Both the position numbers and the translations under genes were made by a program. A stretch of DNA of 41,785 bases from JAICIG01 sp035532215. GTDB lineage: Bacteria; Planctomycetota; Planctomycetia; Pirellulales; JAICIG01. Below are positions 23,619 to 32,443 of the stretch, piece after piece. Position 1 is the first letter of the stretch. Every line of letters starts with the position of its first letter. The stretch lies in assembly GCA_035532215.1 (NCBI GenBank), contig DATKRK010000418.1, forward strand, positions 1 to 41,785, in the 5' to 3' direction. The notes below the pieces were generated by a model. It had not been told where the DNA came from. It did no database searches and saw nothing but the letters and a program-made list of their open reading frames with translations.

Positions 23619-24176
23619 CTAACCGCTCGGCGATGGCCTTGTCACCAACCGTTCTCGACGTAGAAAGAGTTGTTGAGCAACCACTCCGCCGACGAAACCG
23701 AGCAGCAGCGGCCAGATCCAAACGACGAGATAGGAGAATCTGTCTCTGGCGATCATGGCAAGCTGGGTCGGATTCGGGGTCGGGTCTGGAACGCCACCAT
23801 ACGGATCAAATTTCTCAGCACGGGGTTGTTCGTCGGACGGATCGATTGGCGGTGGAGAGGCGCTCGGCGGCGGGAAGGGATGAATCGCATCCATCAGCCA
23901 CTCGGAAATCTCGTGGGTCAGCCTGATTTCAGACAATGGAAACCGGTGCAAGCCCAGGTTTCCCCAACCGACGACGGCGAAGCCGATCCAAAAGGCGCGA
24001 GCGGCGCTGCGCTCGTAAACCAGAGCCGCCAAGAGGCCGAAGGTCAGCACGCCAAGCGCTGTCGCCTGGAACGCCATCGCCCACGTTTCCGTCGGTTTGA
24101 CGAGCGCCGCGCAGACGATCGCCACGGCGGCAACGCCCAAGAACATCGACCACAGCGAGAAGCGAAAACCCTTCAT
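23619..24176 (-). CDS. membrane protein of unknown function, planctomycete type (185 aa)
   Basis: ATG 24176 gives a product beginning MKGFRFSLWSMFLGVAAVAI, an N-terminus common in planctomycete membrane proteins. About four hydrophobic helices are seen: residues 8-25, 35-55, 59-72, and a last one near 160-180 (WIWPLLLGFVGGVVAQQLF). Between the third and fourth lies a Pro-rich loop (PFPPPSASPPPIDPSDEQP). The frame is open further upstream, but no Shine-Dalgarno supports it. No function can be assigned. Confidence 0.65.
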   Translation of the reverse strand: MKGFRFSLWSMFLGVAAVAIVCAALVKPTETWAMAFQATALGVLTFGLLAALVYERSAARAFWIGFAVVGWGNLGLHRFPLSEIRLTHEISEWLMDAIHPFPPPSASPPPIDPSDEQPRAEKFDPYGGVPDPTPNPTQLAMIARDRFSYLVVWIWPLLLGFVGGVVAQQLFLRRERLVTRPSPSG

Positions 24177-24302
24177 GCCCGCGATTCTAGCCGCCAGCGC
24201 ATAAAAAAGCCTTACCACTTTGCGCTCCGAATACCGCATTGACACGGCAGCCCTGCTTTCTGTTATACAACCCGCAGGCGCTGACAAGATCTAGGGCGTC
24301 TT

Positions 24303-24355
24303 GTGGGGCGGCCTTCCTGGCCGTCAATCGACGACGGCCTGGAAGGCCGCCCCAC
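24303..24355. repeat. 21-bp palindrome, GTGGGGCGGCCTTCC family, copy 2
   Basis: Arms 24303-24323 and 24335-24355 pair with one mismatch around an 11-base loop. The arms match the element at 17425-17479 almost base for base. It lies just before the HAD phosphatase gene, within a frame that is open but probably untranslated. Confidence 0.85.
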
Positions 24356-24404
24356 GGTCAACGGACGTCTCAATCTCAATCGGGCAAAGTATAAAACACG
24401 CTGC

Positions 24405-25052
24405 ATGCCATCTTCCCCCTTCCGACCTCCGACTTCCAATTCCCGACCTCCCAAATTCCTCTACTTCGACCTGGGCAACGTGCTGTTGTTCTTCGACCAT
24501 CGCCGCGCGGCGCGGCAGATGGCCGCCGCGGCGGGAGTGCCGGCCGAATTGGTTTGGGAAGTCGTGTTCGCCAGCGGCTTGGAACACCGCTACGAGGCCG
24601 GCGAAGTCAGCACGACGGAGTTCTTCGAGATCTTCTGCCGCGAAACCAATTCGCGGCCCGATTACCAATCGCTGGCCGCCGCGGCGGGCGATATCTTCGA
24701 ACCCAATTCGCCGGTCATCGATCTACTCGCGCGTTTGTCCGCCGCCGGGCGCCGCGTCGGCCTGCTCTCGAACACCTGCGAACTGCACTGGAACCATTTT
24801 GCCAGCGGCTGCTATCCGCCGATCCCCGAGGCGTTTCACTCGGTGGTGCTCAGCTTTCGCGCGAAGGCCATGAAGCCCGAGGCGCGGATCTACGCCCACG
24901 CCGCCGAATTGGCCGGCGTCGCGCCGAGCGAAATCTTCTTCGTCGACGACGTGGCCGGCCACGTCGCCTCGGTCCGCGATTTTGGCTTCGACGCCGTGCA
25001 ATACACGACGCCCGAGGCGCTTGTCGCCGAGTTGGCAACGAGGGGACTGTAG
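24405..25052 (+). CDS. HAD-superfamily phosphatase, YihX-like
   Basis: 215 residues. Motif I is FDLGNVLL with the nucleophile Asp22 and Gly (not Asp) two places on, exactly as in E. coli YihX, an alpha-D-glucose-1-phosphate phosphatase. Motif II Ser is in LLSNTC, motif III Lys in AKAMKPEARIY and motif IV is FFVDDVAGHV. The cap is helical (residues 35-100). The first 17 residues (MPSSPFRPPTSNSRPPK) are Pro/Ser-rich and atypical, so the true start may differ. No Shine-Dalgarno is clear. A cytoplasmic sugar-phosphate phosphatase is likely; the exact substrate is not shown. Confidence 0.85.
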   Translation: MPSSPFRPPTSNSRPPKFLYFDLGNVLLFFDHRRAARQMAAAAGVPAELVWEVVFASGLEHRYEAGEVSTTEFFEIFCRETNSRPDYQSLAAAAGDIFEPNSPVIDLLARLSAAGRRVGLLSNTCELHWNHFASGCYPPIPEAFHSVVLSFRAKAMKPEARIYAHAAELAGVAPSEIFFVDDVAGHVASVRDFGFDAVQYTTPEALVAELATRGL

Positions 25053-25239
25053 GAAGGCGGAACTGGCGACGTCCGTTTTTCCGGCATGGCTCCGGCGTCC
25101 TTAGGCGGTTGCGGGAGAACTCCCTGGATCTGATATCCCGATCGGGTCCGGAGAAGCGAGATCAGGCTCTGCCGCGCGCCAAGCGTGAGACAAAGGAGCC
25201 CCTGCCTCAGAAAAGTCCAGCACGCGCGGCGGCGCGTTG

Positions 25240-26274
25240 TTATCGCGACACGGAGCATGCAGGCAATGCCGCCTTCAGTCGCGCGGCGCCAGCGGCAGTG
25301 ACGCCCGTACCTTGCAGGACCAAACATCGCAAGCCCGCGAGTCCCTTGAGGGAAACGATGCTTGAGTCGGTGACGTTGGTTCGGCTGAGGTCCAACTGCG
25401 AAAGCTTCTGCAAGCGCCGGAGATGGATCAGCCCAGCGTCGGTAATTCGCGTGCCGTCAAGGTGCAAGAACCGCAGATCGACGAGGCCGGCAAGCTGCGC
25501 AAGTCCGGCATCGGAAACATCGGTTCCGGAGAGAAACAGGTACTGCAAACGAGTGAGCGGTTTGACGTGCGCCATGCCCTCGTCGGTGACGTGCGTCCGA
25601 TCGAGACCCAATGATTGCAGTTCAATCATTCCGGCAGTGCAAGCCAGGCCTTCGTCGCCAATCGCGGATTGGCCGAGAGCAAGGTGCTCAAGGCGCACAA
25701 ATCCGCCGAGGGATTGCAGGCCCGCGTCGGTAATGCGGGTTCCTCGAAGGTCGAGGCTTTCGAGTTTCCTTAAGCGACCGAGGGCTTGCAGACCTGCATC
25801 CGTAATCTTGGCTTCGTGCAGCGTCAGAGTCCGCAGGTTCGTCAACTTGCCGACGTGCTGCAAACCGGCGTCGGTAATCGCTGTGTCCTGCAAGACGAGT
25901 TCCCGCAAATTCTCAAGCGGTTCGAGCTGCGCCAGCATCGCGTCGCTAAGGTTACTTTCTCGGATCCACAGTTTCTCGAGATCGGTTAATTCGCCTACCT
26001 GCTCGAACCGCGACTCCGTCAACTGGTCGCAGCCGGAAAAATCCACTTCCTTAACGCGGGCAAACCGATCTTCGCCCAACAACATTCTGACGTCGCGGGG
26101 ACAAAAGAACGCGATTTCTTCGTGTCTCACCGATCCGCACATCCGCCGGATTGCGTAGGATGCCTGTGCCTGTCGCTGGGCGCGTCTCGATTCTCGTTCC
26201 AATAGCAACCCAACGATTGCCATGCCGGCGAGCAGCATCTTGAGATTGAATTGAAATCGCCCACGGATGCGCAT
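25240..26274 (-). CDS. leucine-rich repeat protein with an N-terminal membrane anchor
   Basis: 344 residues. ATG 26274 has GAGG seven bases upstream; ATG 26277 is closer to it. A short hydrophobic segment (MLLAGMAIVGLLLER) acts as anchor or uncleaved signal. From about residue 90 there are roughly nine 24-residue repeats of the cysteine-free type (LRELVLQDTAITDAGLQHVG, LESLDLRGTRITDAGLQSLG), the TDAGL pattern common in planctomycete LRR proteins. These fold into a curved solenoid used for protein binding. The partner is unknown. Nothing is recognised in the 187 bases between its stop and the HAD gene. Confidence 0.85.
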   Translation of the reverse strand: MRIRGRFQFNLKMLLAGMAIVGLLLERESRRAQRQAQASYAIRRMCGSVRHEEIAFFCPRDVRMLLGEDRFARVKEVDFSGCDQLTESRFEQVGELTDLEKLWIRESNLSDAMLAQLEPLENLRELVLQDTAITDAGLQHVGKLTNLRTLTLHEAKITDAGLQALGRLRKLESLDLRGTRITDAGLQSLGGFVRLEHLALGQSAIGDEGLACTAGMIELQSLGLDRTHVTDEGMAHVKPLTRLQYLFLSGTDVSDAGLAQLAGLVDLRFLHLDGTRITDAGLIHLRRLQKLSQLDLSRTNVTDSSIVSLKGLAGLRCLVLQGTGVTAAGAARLKAALPACSVSR

Positions 26275-26628
26275 CATTCGCCCTCTGCCATGCGATCTTG
26301 AATTGGCGATTGCCGGAATTGGAGCACGAGACAGCTTGTCATTTTATCGGGTCCGTTGCCTGGATCACAAGCTTTTTCGCGCCGTGCTGGCGTCGTTAGC
26401 AGAGAGTCGGAGCGATCCAAGATTTCTCGCGCTCCGCCGAATAAGCAAGCGGGCAGTTCTCACATCGGACGAAGTTCTTTGGAAAACTCGTAGCGCCTTA
26501 TAGACTCAGCCGAACGCGGCCCGGCGCCGCGCAGAACGGCGTTGCGCGGCAAACGATTGCGAACACGAAGTCGAGATCCCTGCGCTGGACGCACGGCAGG
26601 CGGAGTTGTATCGGCGAGTGAGGGAGTT
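26275..26628. other. intergenic region without recognised genes
   Basis: 354 bases. I see one GC hairpin, GCCGCGCA-GAACGGCGT-TGCGCGGC (about 26531-26555), past the end of the minus-strand gene at 26629, with no T run. The promoter of the LRR gene should lie here, but no convincing boxes were found. Confidence 0.35.
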
Positions 26629-27456
26629 CTACTCGTCCGTCGGCGCCAGCGCCAGTTGCTTCAAAGCGTCGAGACTGGCCAATACGTCGTCGCGCGAAAT
26701 CTCTTGCCAACCGGCCAGCTTGTGGTGCAGGATGGCGAGCTTGAACGACTCGAAGGCCTCGGCCAGGTCGTCGGGCAATTCGGGCAGCTTTTCGAACGGC
26801 CGCACCGGCGGCGCGGCCGCTTCGGTCATTCCGTCACTCGGGGCGGCGTCGAACGGCACGCCTCCTTGCGCGGCGCCGCTTGGCTGGCCGCTGGGTTCCT
26901 CGCCGAAATCGACTTCGCTTTCGTAATTGCGCGAAGAGTCGTCGCCATCGAATTCGCCGGGATCGCGCACGCGGCTCAGGTTGTCGCTGGCCGCTTCGGC
27001 GTCTTCGTCGAGTTCGCTATCGACGACCGGCGCCTCGCGCGATTGCTCTTCGGCCGAAATGCCCAGCGCCTCCCAGCGGCGGGCACGCATGTCGTTGATC
27101 GACCAGCCGCTTTGCACGGTGCCTTCCAGCCACATTTCGGCGTCGGGCCACTCGACGGCCGCCTGGAAGTGGCTCCAGTACAAGCCGGCATACTGCTGGC
27201 GAACCTCGCCGAAGCGATCGAACACGCGTCGCAGCCGCCCGACGTGCTGGCCGCTGACGTTGCCCACGCGGCGGCTCCAGGCCTCGTCGGAATACTCTTG
27301 CGGCGGCGCTCCGGCGGCGACGAGCGCTTGCCGCCACTCGTGGATGATCCGCCCTTTTTCCCAGTTCGTCGTGCTGACCAATCCGCGCCACTGGCCGATA
27401 TAATCGCGCGAAGCCTCATCCGCGTTCAGCGTGTTCGAGTTTGCCAATTCTTCCAC
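26629..27456 (-). CDS. acidic hypothetical protein (275 aa)
   Basis: The start is set at GTG 27456 because GGAG lies five bases before it. The frame is open about 500 bases further, but that part crosses a palindromic repeat and is not coding in character. Residues about 17-130 form a conserved-looking globular part (DYIGQWRGLVSTTNWEKGR, RVFDRFGEVRQQYAGLYWSH, WLEGTVQSGWSINDMRARRW). The remainder is strongly acidic and low complexity (VVDSELDEDAEAASD), ending in a helical segment (LPELPDDLAEAFESFKLAIL). No signal peptide or membrane helix. No family recognised. Transcribed toward the LRR gene. Confidence 0.7.
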   Translation of the reverse strand: MEELANSNTLNADEASRDYIGQWRGLVSTTNWEKGRIIHEWRQALVAAGAPPQEYSDEAWSRRVGNVSGQHVGRLRRVFDRFGEVRQQYAGLYWSHFQAAVEWPDAEMWLEGTVQSGWSINDMRARRWEALGISAEEQSREAPVVDSELDEDAEAASDNLSRVRDPGEFDGDDSSRNYESEVDFGEEPSGQPSGAAQGGVPFDAAPSDGMTEAAAPPVRPFEKLPELPDDLAEAFESFKLAILHHKLAGWQEISRDDVLASLDALKQLALAPTDE

Positions 27457-27741
27457 GTCCGCTCCATGTTCGTTTGCTTGCCAAGCGGCGATCGCCACGA
27501 TCGCCGGGCGGGCGATTCTAAACCATCGTGCGAGCATCAACCAGCAAGAGCGAACCAAGAGCGGCGCGCGCCGGGTGCGGCTCGTGACGAAGCCGCTTGT
27601 GCGATCAAGACTTTCGCGTTCCGCGAGCAGGCGAGAATTATGCGCCGCGGATGGGGATAAGTTGTCAGCCGATTGCGAATCCTTCCTCTCCGTCTGGGAG
27701 AGGCCGGCTGTGGGCTGCGGTCTTTGCGCGGTGTTCCTCGC

Positions 27742-27772
27742 CCGCTCCCTCTCCCAAAGGGAGAGGGAGCGG
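27742..27772. repeat. 14-bp perfect palindrome, CCGCTCCCTCTCCC type
   Basis: CCGCTCCCTCTCCC-AAA-GGGAGAGGGAGCGG is a perfect 14-bp stem with a 3-base loop. It sits in the 353-base gap between the CDGSH gene and the acidic protein gene; nothing else was recognised there. The core recurs at 1878-1896. Confidence 0.85.
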
Positions 27773-27809
27773 CGCGCTGGCGGCGGCAGATTTGTCCCGG
27801 CGGCGAAGC

Positions 27810-28025
27810 TCAGCCTGCCGGCGCCGCCTCGGAAGCTTGAAAGCCGCAACGATTGTGCGCGCCGTCGCAGAACGGCTTGTTGGCCGAATGGCCGCAGCGG
27901 CACAAGGCGATCGCCGGCTTGTCCTTGTTGATCGGGAACGGATTGCCCGCCGCGTCGCAAATCGTCACGGGGCCTTCGATCAGCAGCGGACCATTATTGC
28001 GTACGCGAATCGTCACCTCAGCCAT
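27810..28025 (-). CDS. CDGSH-type iron-sulfur protein (71 aa)
   Basis: CRCGHSANKPFCDGAH (about residues 42-57) is the complete CDGSH motif: three Cys and one His that hold a redox-active, pH-labile 2Fe-2S cluster. The N-terminal half (VTIRVRNNGPLLIEGPVTI, DAAGNPFP) matches the small bacterial members, which have a single motif and no membrane anchor. AAGGAGG eight bases before the ATG gives a very strong start. It is probably a cytoplasmic electron-transfer or cluster-transfer protein. No operon partner is within reach. Confidence 0.93.
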   Translation of the reverse strand: MAEVTIRVRNNGPLLIEGPVTICDAAGNPFPINKDKPAIALCRCGHSANKPFCDGAHNRCGFQASEAAPAG

Positions 28026-28138
28026 CGATCGAGCCTCCTTGACAAACTCGTTAAAGTCAACTGGTTCGGCCCAGTCTAGCGAATGCCTCTCCGTCTGTCA
28101 GCACGAAGGGCCAAACGCCCTCGTGACAAGATGGAGGG

Positions 28139-28294
28139 CCGGGCGCCCTCGCCCGGCTCTCTTGGCGGTCCGCGCGCCCTCGCCCGGCAAAGTGATGGAG
28201 GTCCGGGCGCCCTCGCCCGGCAAAATGTATTTACGGGCGAGGGCGCCCGTGCCTCCCTATTCGCTTGTTTACGGGCGAGGGCGCCCGGACCTCC
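28139..28294. repeat. REP-like cluster: five copies of CGGGCGCCCTCGCCCG
   Basis: Three direct copies (28139-28156, 28171-28187, 28203-28220) are followed by two inverted copies (28234-28249, 28272-28288). The third and fifth copies with flanks form a 23-bp perfect inverted repeat (28197-28219 with 28272-28294). The cluster fills most of the 394-base gap between the CDGSH and PqaA-like genes. Degenerate pieces extend to about 28110. Confidence 0.85.
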
Positions 28295-28419
28295 AATCTC
28301 AATTCCACGCGAAGGCGCCGCGGCGTTCCGCCGCTTCGCTGGCACGTACCGCGCTTGCCATGCTACGATAGCGGGCATGATTCGTCGCAATTCCGCGTCC
28401 CGCTACGAGGAGAGTTCGC

Positions 28420-29793
28420 GTGAACCGCCTGTTTTGTCTGGGCCTTGCTGGTCTGTTTTGTCTTTCGCCGTTTGGCGTTGCAATCGCCGCTGAGGAGTCT
28501 TCGGCGCTGGCCGACTATGTCGCCTCGCCCGACGACAGCTTCGGCTGGGTCAAACGCCGCGAAGGCAAGCTGGGCGAGGCGGCCTACGTCGAGCTGACGC
28601 TCACCTCGCAAACCTGGCACGACATCGCCTGGAAGCACCAACTGTTCGTCATCAAGCCCAAGCAGTTGCGGCACGAGTCGCAGGCGATTCTGTTGATCGG
28701 CGGCGGCAACTGGAACGACAATTTGGCCCGGCCGATCGACGGCGACCAACCGGCCGAAAAACGCGACCAACTGCCGAAAGAGGCGGCGCTGCTGGCCGGT
28801 TTGGCGGCCGAGACCGGTTCGCCCGTGGCGGTGCTGTTGCACGTGCCGCAACAGCCGATCTTCGGCGGGATGCGCGAAGACGAGATCATCTCGTACACTT
28901 TCGAGCAGTATCTGAAGACGGGCGACGCCACCTGGCCGTTGCTGCTGCCGATGGTCAAAAGCGCCGTCCGCGGCATGGACGCGGTGCAGCAGTTCGCCGA
29001 GCGCGATTGGCGACTGAAGATCGAGCGGTTCACCCTCACCGGCGCCTCGAAGCGCGGCTGGACCACCTGGCTCGCCGCGGCGGTCGACCTGCGCGTGCAG
29101 TCCTTTGCACCGATGGTCATCGACGTGTTGAACATGGCCCCCCAGATGAAGCGCCAACTGGAGACCTTCGGCAAGTTCTCCGAGCAGATCGAGGACTACA
29201 CCAAACGCGGCATCCAGGCGCACATGACGAGCGAGCCGGGCGACGCCTTGCGCCGCATCGTCGATCCGTACAGTTATCGCCGCGATCTAATCCAGCCGAA
29301 GCTGATCTTGCTGGGCACGAACGACCGCTACTGGACGCTCGATGCCTTGAATCTCTACTGGGACGGCCTGGAAGGCGAAAAACGCGTGCTCTACGTGCCG
29401 AATCAAGGACACAAGCTGGCCGATCCCGAGCGGGTGGTCGGCAGCATCGCCGCGTTTCACCGGCAGGCGGTCGGCGAGTTGACGCTGCCCAAGCTCGATT
29501 GGAAGCTCGCCGACGGTGACGGCAAACTGCATCTACACGTGCAATCGACCGCCGAGCCGGCGCACGCTTTGGCCTGGATCGCGACCTCGCCGACGCGCGA
29601 TTTTCGCGAAGCGAAGTGGACCAGCCACAAGCTCGAATGGGTCGACGGCGCCTATCGCTACGATTTGCCGGCGCCCGAGTCGGGCTATGCCGCGATGCTG
29701 GGCGAGTTGAAGTTCGCCAGCAATTCGCTGCCCTATTACCTGTCAACCAACGTAAAAATCGTGCCGGCGGCGAAGAAAAAAGAGAAAGAGTAA
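28420..29793 (+). CDS. PhoPQ-activated pathogenicity-related (PqaA-type) secreted protein
   Basis: 457 residues; GTG start with AGGAG seven bases before. A signal peptide (MNRLFCLGLAGLFCLSPFGV, cut near AIAA-EE) is followed by the typical PqaA opening: ADYVASPDDSFGWVKR, TSQTWHDIAWKHQLFVIKP, AILLIGGGNWND. The core is an alpha/beta hydrolase with the nucleophile in GASKRGW (Ser about 209) and later LGTNDRYWT and NQGHKL for acid and His. This is a common, little-studied planctomycete secreted family; its substrate is unknown. An aldehyde dehydrogenase gene follows 58 bases later on the same strand. Confidence 0.88.
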   Translation: MNRLFCLGLAGLFCLSPFGVAIAAEESSALADYVASPDDSFGWVKRREGKLGEAAYVELTLTSQTWHDIAWKHQLFVIKPKQLRHESQAILLIGGGNWNDNLARPIDGDQPAEKRDQLPKEAALLAGLAAETGSPVAVLLHVPQQPIFGGMREDEIISYTFEQYLKTGDATWPLLLPMVKSAVRGMDAVQQFAERDWRLKIERFTLTGASKRGWTTWLAAAVDLRVQSFAPMVIDVLNMAPQMKRQLETFGKFSEQIEDYTKRGIQAHMTSEPGDALRRIVDPYSYRRDLIQPKLILLGTNDRYWTLDALNLYWDGLEGEKRVLYVPNQGHKLADPERVVGSIAAFHRQAVGELTLPKLDWKLADGDGKLHLHVQSTAEPAHALAWIATSPTRDFREAKWTSHKLEWVDGAYRYDLPAPESGYAAMLGELKFASNSLPYYLSTNVKIVPAAKKKEKE

Positions 29794-29851
29794 GCCCACA
29801 GTTCGAAGCTTCCGCCGAAATCGCCATCTCGGAAAAGGAGGAGACGAGACC

Positions 29852-31267
29852 ATGAAAATGTTTCTGCGCGGCCAATGGGTCGACAAGCCCGAAAAGATCG
29901 AAGTCAAGAACCCCTTCAACGGCGAAACCGTCGACGTCGTGCCCAAGGCCGATGCGGCCGACGTTGATGCGGCTCTGGCCGGCGCGGTCGAAGGCGCCCG
30001 GCCGATGCGCCAGATGCCGGGTTACGAACGCTCTAAGATCCTTTCACGGACGGCGCAATTGATGGCCCAGCGCGCCGACGAGTTGGCCCGCACCATCAGT
30101 CTCGAAGTCGGCAAAACGCTGGCCGAAGGGCGCGGCGAGGTGGAACGCGCCGTCGAAACGATGCAGCTCTCGGCCGAAGAGGCCAAGCGGCTCTCGGGCG
30201 AGGTTTTGCCGTTGGACGGCGCCCCCGGCGCGGCCGGCAAGCTGGGCTTTACCTTGCGCGTGCCGTGCGGCATCGTGGTCGCCATCACGCCGTTCAATTT
30301 CCCGTTGAACCTGGTCTGCCACAAAGTCGGCCCGGCCTTGGCTGCGGGCAACGCGGTGGTCGTCAAGCCCGCCAGCGATACGCCGCTGTCGGCGCTCAAG
30401 CTGGTCGAAGTGCTGCTCGAAGCGGGCCTGCCGCCGCTGGCCGCCGCCTGCATCACCGGCGGCGGAGGCACGGTCGGCGAGGCGCTGGTGCGCGATTCGC
30501 GCGTGCGCAAAGTCACCTTCACCGGCAGCCGCGACGTCGGCGAGCGTCTGTGCAAGACGGCGGGACTCAAGAAGGTCACGCTCGAACTCGGCTCGAACAG
30601 TCCGCTGGTCGTGCTGCCCGACGCCGATCTCGACAAAGTCGCCGCCGCCACCGCGGCGACCGGCTACGGCAACGCGGGGCAGACTTGCATTTCGACGCAG
30701 CGCGTGATCGCCTCGCGGGCGGTTTACGCCGATTTGATCGAGCGGATCAAGTCGAAGGTCGCCGCCATCAAAGCGGGCGATCAACTCGACCCGGCGGTGC
30801 AGATGGGCCCGATGGTTCGCGAGGCCGACGCCGTGCGGGTCGGCCAATGGATCGACGAAGCCGTGGCCGGCGGCGCCCGGCTGGTCACGGGCGGCAAGCG
30901 GCGCGGAGCGCTTTACGAACCGACGCTCGTGGCCGACGTCGATCCTCGCATGCGAATCAGTTGCGACGAACTGTTCGGGCCCGCCGTCGCCGTCACCCCG
31001 GCCGACGATATCGATCAGGCGATCGCCCTGGCGAACGACACCAATTACGGGCTGAGCGCCGGCATCTTCACGCAGAACATCGACTGGGCCATCCGCTTCG
31101 CCCGCGAGGTCGATTCGGGCAACGTTCACATCAACTGGGCCCCGGCGTGGCGCGCCGACCTGATGCCCTACGGCGGCCTGAAGGAGAGCGGCTTCGGCAA
31201 GGAGGGGCCCAAGTACGCCATCGAGGAGATGACCGAGTTGAAGACCGTCGTGATCCACGGGGCTTGA
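29852..31267 (+). CDS. NAD(P)-dependent aldehyde dehydrogenase
   Basis: 471 residues with the full aldehyde dehydrogenase fold: ITPFNFPLN cofactor site, FTGSRDVGERL, general base Glu in LELGSNSPLVV (about 245), catalytic Cys279 in GNAGQTCIS, and ELFGPAVAV near 375. C-terminal KESGFGKEGPKYAIEEM is typical of the lactaldehyde / phosphonoacetaldehyde / GAPN-like subgroup. AGGAGG precedes the ATG. It likely oxidises a small aldehyde in the cytoplasm, but the exact substrate cannot be told. Co-transcription with the PqaA-like gene is possible. It is convergent with the STN-like protein gene, 16 bases away. Confidence 0.92.
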   Translation: MKMFLRGQWVDKPEKIEVKNPFNGETVDVVPKADAADVDAALAGAVEGARPMRQMPGYERSKILSRTAQLMAQRADELARTISLEVGKTLAEGRGEVERAVETMQLSAEEAKRLSGEVLPLDGAPGAAGKLGFTLRVPCGIVVAITPFNFPLNLVCHKVGPALAAGNAVVVKPASDTPLSALKLVEVLLEAGLPPLAAACITGGGGTVGEALVRDSRVRKVTFTGSRDVGERLCKTAGLKKVTLELGSNSPLVVLPDADLDKVAAATAATGYGNAGQTCISTQRVIASRAVYADLIERIKSKVAAIKAGDQLDPAVQMGPMVREADAVRVGQWIDEAVAGGARLVTGGKRRGALYEPTLVADVDPRMRISCDELFGPAVAVTPADDIDQAIALANDTNYGLSAGIFTQNIDWAIRFAREVDSGNVHINWAPAWRADLMPYGGLKESGFGKEGPKYAIEEMTELKTVVIHGA

Positions 31268-31283
31268 GGCGGCCCAAGGCGAT

Positions 31284-32393
31284 TTAGGGCAGCTCGGGAA
31301 TCGTGGCGGAAGGGGGGTAATTGGGGACGAACGAGCGGTTCACGACGAGCAAGCCGTAATCGCGAAACAAAAACGCGCACTCGCTCATATCGGCGACCGC
31401 TTCCAAGGCGGTTTGCAAAGAAACTTCCTTCGGCAGTTCGATCGTTAACGGCGCCGCACCGAATTGTTGCCGCGGCAGCAAGATCGGCAATTCGTCGCCC
31501 GTCAGCCGGTTCAACTGCTCGACGATTTGGTCTACGTTCATGTCTTTGAATTTGACTTTCACGGGCTTCTGCAAAACTTTGCGATACTTTTCCGGAATCC
31601 CCGGGCGTTTTCCGGCAGGCGCCCCGGAACCAGGGTGCGACGCCACGTGAAGAGTTCCGACCTTCTCGAGAGGCTCGAGGACCACGCGCGGCGTCTGTTT
31701 GCCAGCGTCTTGATTGGCAGTGGCGTCCGACACGGCTCGGTTTTCGTGCAATATCCTTATCGGATGAGGGATAAGCTGAATAGTCTCTTTGCGGTCGCTA
31801 GGCTCCGCCTGCTTCAGTTCGGCGCCGGCTCCCAAGAGATACGTCATTTTGGCCTCGCATTCGGCCAGTTCGTCGGCCAGGCGTTGAATTTCCGGCTCAG
31901 GAACCGAACCGGGAATCTTCATCCTCGCCTCGCGATGCGTTTCGAGGCTCCGCTGCGCCGCTCCCCGCTCATGAAACGCCACGGTGACGTCCTGCGCAGC
32001 CTTCAGTTTCGCCTGGTTGTATTCCGCTTGGGCCTGCCGCACTTTCGCTTCCGCCAGCAGCACGTCGGGGTTCGCTTGCAGCGCCTGTGCCAAGGCTTGG
32101 GCCAGCGTAGCGGGGAGCACCGGTTTCGACTGACTCCCCGTGCGCGTGACAGGATCGTAAGTTCCATGAACATCAACTCGGTCAAACACGGAATTCTTTG
32201 GATTTGGCTCGGTTTCGGCGCGTTTTTGAGAGTCTCCACCCTCTTGAGCCGCCTTTGGCCGCGTCGCTGTTTTCTCTGGCCCAGCGGCGTCGAGGTCGCT
32301 AATCGGCGAAAAGTCAAGATCCTGCGAAAACGCCGCCATCGGCGACGAAACGACCAACGCGAAACTCGCAGCGGCGATTAAGGACAAACGCAT
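31284..32393 (-). CDS. secreted protein with TolC-like and STN-like segments; third gene of a sigma operon
   Basis: 369 residues from ATG 32393 (AGGAG seven bases before; MRLSLIAAASFALVV). The frame is open further but without support. After the signal peptide come a charged linker, a segment resembling TolC-family helices (LAQALQANPDVLLAEAKVRQ with a coiled-coil run to about 190), a second linker, and a C-terminal domain (about 268-355: VKVKFKDMNVDQIVEQLNRL, LTIELPKEVSLQTALEAVAD) with the beta-alpha-beta pattern of the secretin/TonB short N-terminal (STN) domain. STN domains pass signals or dock partners in the periplasm. It may be the regulated product or sensor of the upstream sigma and membrane protein, which is inference. 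Confidence 0.7.
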   Translation of the reverse strand: MRLSLIAAASFALVVSSPMAAFSQDLDFSPISDLDAAGPEKTATRPKAAQEGGDSQKRAETEPNPKNSVFDRVDVHGTYDPVTRTGSQSKPVLPATLAQALAQALQANPDVLLAEAKVRQAQAEYNQAKLKAAQDVTVAFHERGAAQRSLETHREARMKIPGSVPEPEIQRLADELAECEAKMTYLLGAGAELKQAEPSDRKETIQLIPHPIRILHENRAVSDATANQDAGKQTPRVVLEPLEKVGTLHVASHPGSGAPAGKRPGIPEKYRKVLQKPVKVKFKDMNVDQIVEQLNRLTGDELPILLPRQQFGAAPLTIELPKEVSLQTALEAVADMSECAFLFRDYGLLVVNRSFVPNYPPSATIPELP

Positions 32394-32443
32394 GACGAGA
32401 CTCCTGAGAGCGTTAGAAATTGCAACCATTATTGAGCGTGTGA

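Noticed and set aside
26542..27660. 372-codon plus-strand frame opposite the acidic protein
   Set aside because: Shadow frame of a high-GC gene with no Shine-Dalgarno and no recognisable motif.
27457..27960. 168-codon N-terminal extension of the acidic protein
   Set aside because: It crosses the 14-bp palindrome and the CDGSH gene region, has no signal or domain, and a GTG with strong Shine-Dalgarno exists at 27456.
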